Source: a bacterium
Lineage (GTDB): Bacteria > UBP18 > UBA7526
Direction: 5' to 3'
Assembly: GCA_018903055.1 (NCBI GenBank)
Contig: JAHIPW010000018.1
Location: forward strand, 1 to 8,954
DNA: 8,954 nt
The position numbers were made by a program, and so were the translations under genes. The notes beneath the pieces were generated by a model. It was not told the origin of the DNA, did no database searches, and saw only the letters and a list, made by a program, of their open reading frames with translations. The stretch's first letter is position 1, and each line of letters opens with the position of its first letter. Positions 5,280-8,954 of this stretch are shown one piece after another.

Positions 5280-5567
5280 ATGAAAAAAGAGGATTACCAA
5301 AGGGGAAGGAAGATAATTAGAAAAGATATGGAGAGATTGGTAGATAGATACTTAGAAGAGATTATTCGCTATAAGGAAGAACTGGCAAGGGTCGACCTTA
5401 CAAGAATAGAGAAGTCTAAGGAAGCAGCAGAAAAAACGGAGATGCGCAATGCCAAACTCTTGGCCCTCTTAGAGATCCAGGAGATTACTAATCAAATGAT
5501 TAAGGAATTAAATGTCCTCAAAATCAGTGAACCCCGCCCCTCACAAAGGAGCGAGGGTGAAGAGTAA
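5280..5567 (+). CDS. Small coiled-coil protein of unknown function
   Basis: I do not recognise this 95-residue protein. It is highly charged and almost all helical in appearance: residues 2-50 are rich in E, K and R with a heptad-like pattern (MERLVDRYLEEIIRYKEEL, 16-34), and 51-80 are more hydrophobic (KLLALLEIQEITNQMIKELN). There is no signal peptide or membrane segment, so it is probably cytosolic. An upstream ATT/GTG-type extension would be repeat-derived, so ATG 5280 is preferred. The G-rich run at 5268-5274 is the only ribosome-site candidate. The C-terminal SEPRPSQRSEGEE is encoded by a palindromic GC-rich element that also carries the next gene's ribosome site, and looks repeat-derived. 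The gene overlaps the MFS start by 11 nt, so it is likely coupled to the transporter. Confidence 0.7.
   Translation: MKKEDYQRGRKIIRKDMERLVDRYLEEIIRYKEELARVDLTRIEKSKEAAEKTEMRNAKLLALLEIQEITNQMIKELNVLKISEPRPSQRSEGEE
5537..5556 (+). promoter_or_regulatory. Palindromic element carrying the MFS ribosome binding site
   Basis: CCCTC (5538-5542) and GAGGG (5553-5557) form inverted arms around AAAGGAG (5545-5551). AAAGGAG lies 5 nt before GTG 5557 and is a near-ideal Shine-Dalgarno site, which decides the start of the transporter gene in favour of GTG 5557 rather than ATG 5512. The arms could fold over the site. The element doubles as the 3' coding end of the preceding gene. Confidence 0.6.
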
Positions 5568-6903
5568 GGCGCCCGGATTTAGAACGGTATTGAGTAATAG
5601 GAACTTTTTTTTCCTCTGGATTGGACAGGCGATTTCTCTTTTAGGGGATAAGTTCAACCAGATGGCTTTAATCGCCCTCGTTACCTTAAGAGCCCCCGGT
5701 TCCTTGAAGGAAATGACTCGCCTCATATTGTTTTTAAATCTTCCTATCCTCTTCGTCGGTCCCTGGGCCGGGGTCTATGTCGATAGGTGGAACAGGAAGA
5801 AGACCATGATCGTCTCAGACATCCTGAGGGGGTTAGGGGATCTGACCATCCCCCTAGTCGCCATCCCTTTGGTCGTCCTCCTCTCTTCTCTAAATGAATC
5901 TACTAAATTGCCTCTCTTTATTTCCTTATTGCCAATATATTTTATGATCCTCTTGGTCTATACTATCGCCTCTTTCTACCAGCCAGCCCAACTGGCCCTC
6001 ATTCCCCATCTGGTAGAGAGGAAAGGGTTTCTTACAGCAAATGCCGCCCTGAGGGCCGCCGCCATGGTGGCCATTATTATTGGAGCAAAGATGGGGGATT
6101 GGGTAATAGCCCAGATGGGAATAAATAGCGGATTCTATATCGATGCTGGCACCTTCTTCTTCAGTGCCCTATGCATCTCACTCATCGTCCTTCCGCGCTT
6201 GGTAAAAAGAAGAGAGAAACCGAAGAAGGCAAAATTCTATCCCCTGGTCAAGAAGATTAGCCAGGAGTTAATCGAAGGTTTAAAGATGGTCAAGGATAAT
6301 AGAATCGTCTTCTATGCTGTAGCCTCTATGGCCATCCTCATGGCTGGAACTGGAGCAATCTTTGCCCTCATCATCCTCTTCATCAAGGAGCACTTCGAGG
6401 CCTCCCTCATGGGAGGATTCTTTGGCTTCCTGGGGAAGGGGGCCTTAGGCACTATCTATGCCTTGTTGGGGGCAGGAATGGTTCTGGGGGCGATACTCAC
6501 CGGAAAGTTTGGTCAAAAAATAGCAAAAGAGAAGATTATTATGGGCAGTCTCATCTCGGCAGGGGTAGTCCTTTTGCTCATTGTAGGAATCCTGCCCTTT
6601 CAAGAATCTTTATCCAAAGAGGCATTCTTCTCCTTCTTTGCCCTCGCCTCATTACTCTTAGGAGGAGCGGTAATTCCGATTTGGATTGCCAGTGATACTC
6701 TCTTACATGAGGTTCTACCAGATGAATTCCGAGGAAGAGTTTTTGGTGCTCGAAGGACGATCTACATCCTCACCTTTCTCATCTGTAATTACCTGGTGGG
6801 GAGGTTTGCCCAGACCGAGGACCTGGGGATGGTTCTTGGCTTGGCAGTAGTCATTGGGGGAGTACTTGCCTTCTGGAACTATAGAGTCTTTAGGAGGGCC
6901 TGA
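5557..6903 (+). CDS. Major facilitator superfamily (MFS) transporter
   Basis: A 448-residue, about 12-segment inner-membrane carrier. The first helix begins near residue 16 (FFFLWIGQAISLLGDKFNQMA), typical of the MFS_3/EntS-like exporters. The loop 2-3 signature is GVYVDRWNRKK at 72-82 (MFS motif A, with D-R-x-x-R/K). The second half shows a matching LLHEVLPDEFRGRVFGARR loop near 389-407. A basic central loop (about 205-240) separates the two halves. ATG 5512 would add 15 residues from repeat sequence; GTG 5557 has AAAGGAG 5 nt upstream and is preferred. The substrate cannot be read from sequence. The next gene, an acyltransferase, overlaps by one base (TGATG), so transport of a lipid or lysolipid is a reasonable but unproven guess, by analogy with the LplT transporter beside Aas in E. 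coli. Confidence 0.9.
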   Translation: MKSKAPGFRTVLSNRNFFFLWIGQAISLLGDKFNQMALIALVTLRAPGSLKEMTRLILFLNLPILFVGPWAGVYVDRWNRKKTMIVSDILRGLGDLTIPLVAIPLVVLLSSLNESTKLPLFISLLPIYFMILLVYTIASFYQPAQLALIPHLVERKGFLTANAALRAAAMVAIIIGAKMGDWVIAQMGINSGFYIDAGTFFFSALCISLIVLPRLVKRREKPKKAKFYPLVKKISQELIEGLKMVKDNRIVFYAVASMAILMAGTGAIFALIILFIKEHFEASLMGGFFGFLGKGALGTIYALLGAGMVLGAILTGKFGQKIAKEKIIMGSLISAGVVLLLIVGILPFQESLSKEAFFSFFALASLLLGGAVIPIWIASDTLLHEVLPDEFRGRVFGARRTIYILTFLICNYLVGRFAQTEDLGMVLGLAVVIGGVLAFWNYRVFRRA

Positions 6904-7784
6904 TGGGCTATCTCCTGGCTTTAGTGAGATACTTTCTATACTATATGGGGAGGATTATATTCTGTCGCCTCCTTCCTAAAGAGTTAAGTTATAGAATTAC
7001 TCGGCTTATGGCTGATGCCCACTACTTCCTTGCTCGTCCCACAAGGAGAGCATTAATCTCTAATCTAAGGGTAGTCTGGGGGAAGGAAAAGGGTGAAAGG
7101 GAGATAAGAAGGATGGCCCACCGCACCTTCCGCAGATTCTCAGGCTACGCAGTAGACTTCTTTTACTCCCCCCAGATAAATAGGGACAATATCGATGATT
7201 GGGTCGAAATAAAGGACCTCCATTATATGGATAAGGCTCTTTCCCGAGGGAAGGGAGTGGTGGCCTTAAGCGCCCACTTAGGGAGCTGGGATCTGGGAGC
7301 AATTACCCTGGCCCTAAAAGATTATCCTATAAGTGCCGTTACTTTAAGACATGGGGAGAGAAGAGCCACAGACATCTTCCGAAAGCAGCGGGAAGCAAAG
7401 GGAGTAAAGGTCATTCCCTTGGGGGCAGCCGTAAGGAGATGCTTTCAAGCACTAAAAGATAATGAACTGGTGGCCATGCTCGGGGATTGGGATGTGGAAG
7501 GAAGAGGAATGAGGGTGGATTTCTTTGGCAGAGAGGCCGTTGTTCCCAGGGGTCCGGCCACCCTTGCCCTGGAGATGGGAGCAGCCATCGTTCCAACCTT
7601 CATGTTCAAAAAAGGCAATAGATATGAACTGACTTTTAAAAAACCCATTCTACCCAAGCCCACGGGTGTTAAAGAAAAGGACATTCTTAATCTTACGAAG
7701 GAGTATCTCAAGGTAATTGAGAAATATATCAGGAATCACCCCGAGGAATGGTTCCTCTATCATCAGATGTGGCCCTCCCCGTAA
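6903..7784 (+). CDS. LpxL/HtrB-family lysophospholipid or lipid A acyltransferase
   Basis: A 293-residue enzyme of the LPLAT superfamily, LpxL/HtrB-like branch, which adds a secondary acyl chain to lipid A or another lipid at the inner face of the cytoplasmic membrane. The catalytic H-x4-D motif is visible as HLGSWD (H125, D130), after GVVALSA. GDWD at 194-197 and VDFFGR at 205-210 match the later conserved block, followed by GPATLALEMGAAIVP (217-231). The hydrophobic N-terminus (1-24) likely anchors it to the membrane. It starts at ATG 6903 inside TGATG, with AGGAGG at 6892-6897 placed 5 nt upstream, so it is strongly coupled to the MFS gene. This supports a diderm host, though some related enzymes acylate glycolipids such as phosphatidylinositol mannosides, so lipid A is not proven. 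The reading frame is intact and of usual length. Confidence 0.9.
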   Translation: MGYLLALVRYFLYYMGRIIFCRLLPKELSYRITRLMADAHYFLARPTRRALISNLRVVWGKEKGEREIRRMAHRTFRRFSGYAVDFFYSPQINRDNIDDWVEIKDLHYMDKALSRGKGVVALSAHLGSWDLGAITLALKDYPISAVTLRHGERRATDIFRKQREAKGVKVIPLGAAVRRCFQALKDNELVAMLGDWDVEGRGMRVDFFGREAVVPRGPATLALEMGAAIVPTFMFKKGNRYELTFKKPILPKPTGVKEKDILNLTKEYLKVIEKYIRNHPEEWFLYHQMWPSP

Positions 7785-8012
7785 AATCATTAGTCACTGA
7801 GCAGGTGAGAGAGTGGGAAAGTGAGCAGGCGAGAACGGGAGAAACGGAGAACGGGAGAAACGGGGAAGCGGTGAAGGTGAGCAGGCAAGCAATCAAGTAT
7901 CAAGTATCCAGCATCCAGCATCCAGGATCAAGGATCAAGGATCCAGTATCTGTGATCTGTGTGAATCTGTAACCATCTGTGTAAATCTGTGTCCGAACGG
8001 AGTGAGGAGAAA
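7785..8012 (+). repeat. Composite modular intergenic repeat, copy 2
   Basis: The core is 7801-8012; no gene is seen in this gap. The modules match copy 1 in order: GCAGGTGAGAGAGTGGGAAAG-like purine units (7801-7829 and again near 7878-7890); two perfect tandem copies of GAGAACGGGAGAAACG (7831-7846, 7847-7862), absent from copy 1; eight unbroken 7-bp units from 7892 to 7947 (ATCAAGT x2, ATCCAGC x2, ATCCAGG, ATCAAGG x2, ATCCAGT); ATCTGTG at 7948 and 7955; then ATCTGTR at 10-bp steps (7965, 7975, 7985); then TCCGAACGGAGTGAGGA, leading into the glycosyltransferase start. It separates the acyltransferase from the glycosyltransferase by 228 bp. Confidence 0.87.
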
Positions 8013-8675
8013 ATGAGAACCTGCGTTATTATTCCTGCCTATAATGTTGAGAAGAGCCTTCCCAGGGTAATTAAGAATGCGCAGAAGTACGTTGAAAAAG
8101 TAATCGTCGTCGATGATGGTTCAAGCGATGCTACTTTTATAAAGGCAAAAGAATCTGGGGCAGAGGTTCTAAGACATAGTAAGAACGAGGGCAAAGGAAG
8201 GGCCCTACGCACCGGATTAGAACATGTCCTAAAGAAAGGATTTGATCAAATAATCTTGATGGATGGCGATGGTCAGCACGATCCGAATGAGATACCAAGA
8301 TTCTTGAATGCCGCCCAGGATTCCCAGGCAGATATCATTGTCGGTTCCCGGATGGAGAGTGTAAGAGATATGCCCAGAGACCGCTTAGCGGTTAACAGGA
8401 TCGGCTCCTTCCTTACCTCTCTTTTGGCAAGACAGAGGATTCCAGACAGTCAATCCGGATACCGCCTGGTAAAGAGCCAGGTATTGAAAAAAATTACCCT
8501 CACCTCCCGGCGCTATGATGTAGAGTCTGAGATGCTTATTAAAGCGGGAAAGAGGGGGTTTGGGATAAAGAGTATCCCTATAAAGACCATCTATCGCCAA
8601 GAGATAAGCCACTTCCGTAAATTCTGGGATACTCTGCGGTTCATAAAATTAATCTTGAAGGGAATCTGGTGGTGA
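8013..8675 (+). CDS. Family 2 glycosyltransferase (DPM1-like, soluble)
   Basis: A 220-residue GT-A fold enzyme that transfers a sugar from a nucleotide-sugar donor, usually to a lipid carrier or glycan. It opens with VIIPAYN (5-11); VVDDGSSD (32-39) is the nucleotide-binding acidic loop; KNEGKGRALRTG (57-68) is the typical second motif; MDGDGQHDP (83-91) carries the metal-binding DxD; SGYRLVK (about 150) is the conserved later block. The domain resembles dolichol-phosphate mannose synthase and undecaprenyl-phosphate glycosyltransferases but has no C-terminal membrane helices. A GTG at 7989 would add MSERSEEK encoded by the repeat; ATG 8013 with GAGGAG at 8004-8009 is preferred, although its 3-nt spacing is short. 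Following an acyltransferase, it probably belongs to cell-envelope synthesis. It overlaps the next gene by 4 nt (GTGA). Confidence 0.93.
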   Translation: MRTCVIIPAYNVEKSLPRVIKNAQKYVEKVIVVDDGSSDATFIKAKESGAEVLRHSKNEGKGRALRTGLEHVLKKGFDQIILMDGDGQHDPNEIPRFLNAAQDSQADIIVGSRMESVRDMPRDRLAVNRIGSFLTSLLARQRIPDSQSGYRLVKSQVLKKITLTSRRYDVESEMLIKAGKRGFGIKSIPIKTIYRQEISHFRKFWDTLRFIKLILKGIWW

Positions 8676-8954
8676 AAACGCATAAAGAGGTCTTGAACAT
8701 TACTACAAGCAAAAGGACTCAATTAATTAATGTTACTTCTCAGGTCCGAAATATCGTAGGAAGGTCAAGGATTAGGGACGGGCTTCTCTCCCTCTATGTC
8801 AGCCATACCACAAGCGGTATCCTGATTAACGAGAACGAAGCAGGGTTAAAAGAGGATATAGAAAAGTCATTGGAAAAACTCTTTCCCAAAGGTGGAAAGT
8901 ATCTCCATAACCGGGTGGATAACAATGCCGATGCCCACCTCAAGTCAACCTTCA
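8672..8954 (+). CDS. YjbQ/UPF0047 family protein (partial, cut by window end)
   Basis: An open frame from GTG 8672 to the end of the window gives 94 residues with no stop, so it is the N-terminal two thirds of a protein usually near 135-140 residues. The family signatures are clear: LYVSHTTSGILINENE (41-56) and VDNNADAHLKS (82-92), with conserved histidines at 45 and 89. The family is annotated as secondary thiamine-phosphate synthase YjbQ from E. coli complementation work, but its true function is uncertain. AGGGA (8659-8663) lies 8 nt upstream. GTG 8669 is in frame and possible too, and would lengthen the overlap with the glycosyltransferase from 4 to 7 nt. The frame is intact as far as it can be seen. 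Confidence 0.9.
   Translation, partial: MKTHKEVLNITTSKRTQLINVTSQVRNIVGRSRIRDGLLSLYVSHTTSGILINENEAGLKEDIEKSLEKLFPKGGKYLHNRVDNNADAHLKSTF

Noticed and set aside
2630-5280. Classical tRNA-targeted island with att direct repeats
   Set aside because: I looked for a second copy of the tRNA 3' end (such as TCGCCCCGACCA) downstream and found none in the window, and there is no integrase gene. Transfer by another route remains possible.
7748-7972. Open frame of 74 codons after the acyltransferase
   Set aside because: It begins inside the acyltransferase gene in another frame and then translates only repeat units.

Overview
The window reads as part of a bacterial chromosome, probably from a Gram-negative (diderm) and perhaps uncultured candidate-phylum lineage. 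The diderm hint is an LpxL/HtrB-type acyltransferase. The candidate-phylum hint is the short, degenerate, modular repeats that fill almost every intergenic gap, a pattern I associate with metagenome-assembled genomes of such lineages. I cannot name the taxon. Every gene I support lies on the + strand.

Region 1 (1-2632) is a tightly packed housekeeping run: plsY and gpsA (the acyl donor side and the glycerol-3-phosphate side of phospholipid synthesis), then an HU/IHF-family DNA-bending protein. These three are joined by 4-nt GTGA stop/start overlaps. A repeat-filled gap leads to a small MerR-type regulator, and a second repeat-filled gap leads to tRNA-Pro(GGG). The order HU/IHF - MerR - tRNA-Pro resembles the ihfA - merR-like - tRNA-Pro order I recall from Proteobacteria.

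Region 2 (2630-3100) starts at the last bases of the tRNA. Three related hairpins lie inside a larger inverted repeat and are followed at once by a small GIY-YIG endonuclease gene. The last hairpin holds the only Shine-Dalgarno-like bases of that gene. Two perfect 12-bp palindromes follow its stop codon. Together this looks like a compact selfish or mobile module parked at a tRNA 3' end, and it is the most interesting part of the window.

Region 3 (3204-5017) is an AT-rich two-gene cassette: a membrane-anchored NodB-type polysaccharide deacetylase and a GNAT acetyltransferase. Hand counts of 120-base blocks give about 32% G+C here against about 52% in gpsA and in the MFS gene, so this cassette was probably acquired. 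An imperfect inverted repeat region (5097-5260) bounds it on the right.

Region 4 (5280-8954) looks like an envelope or lipid operon: a small coiled-coil protein of unknown function, an MFS transporter, an LpxL/HtrB-like acyltransferase (TGATG junction), a second copy of the modular repeat, a family 2 glycosyltransferase, and a YjbQ/UPF0047 gene cut off by the window end. Two copies of one composite repeat (1901-2066 and 7801-8012) carry the same modules in the same order and end at a start codon. Both appear to supply the ribosome binding site of an unrelated gene.
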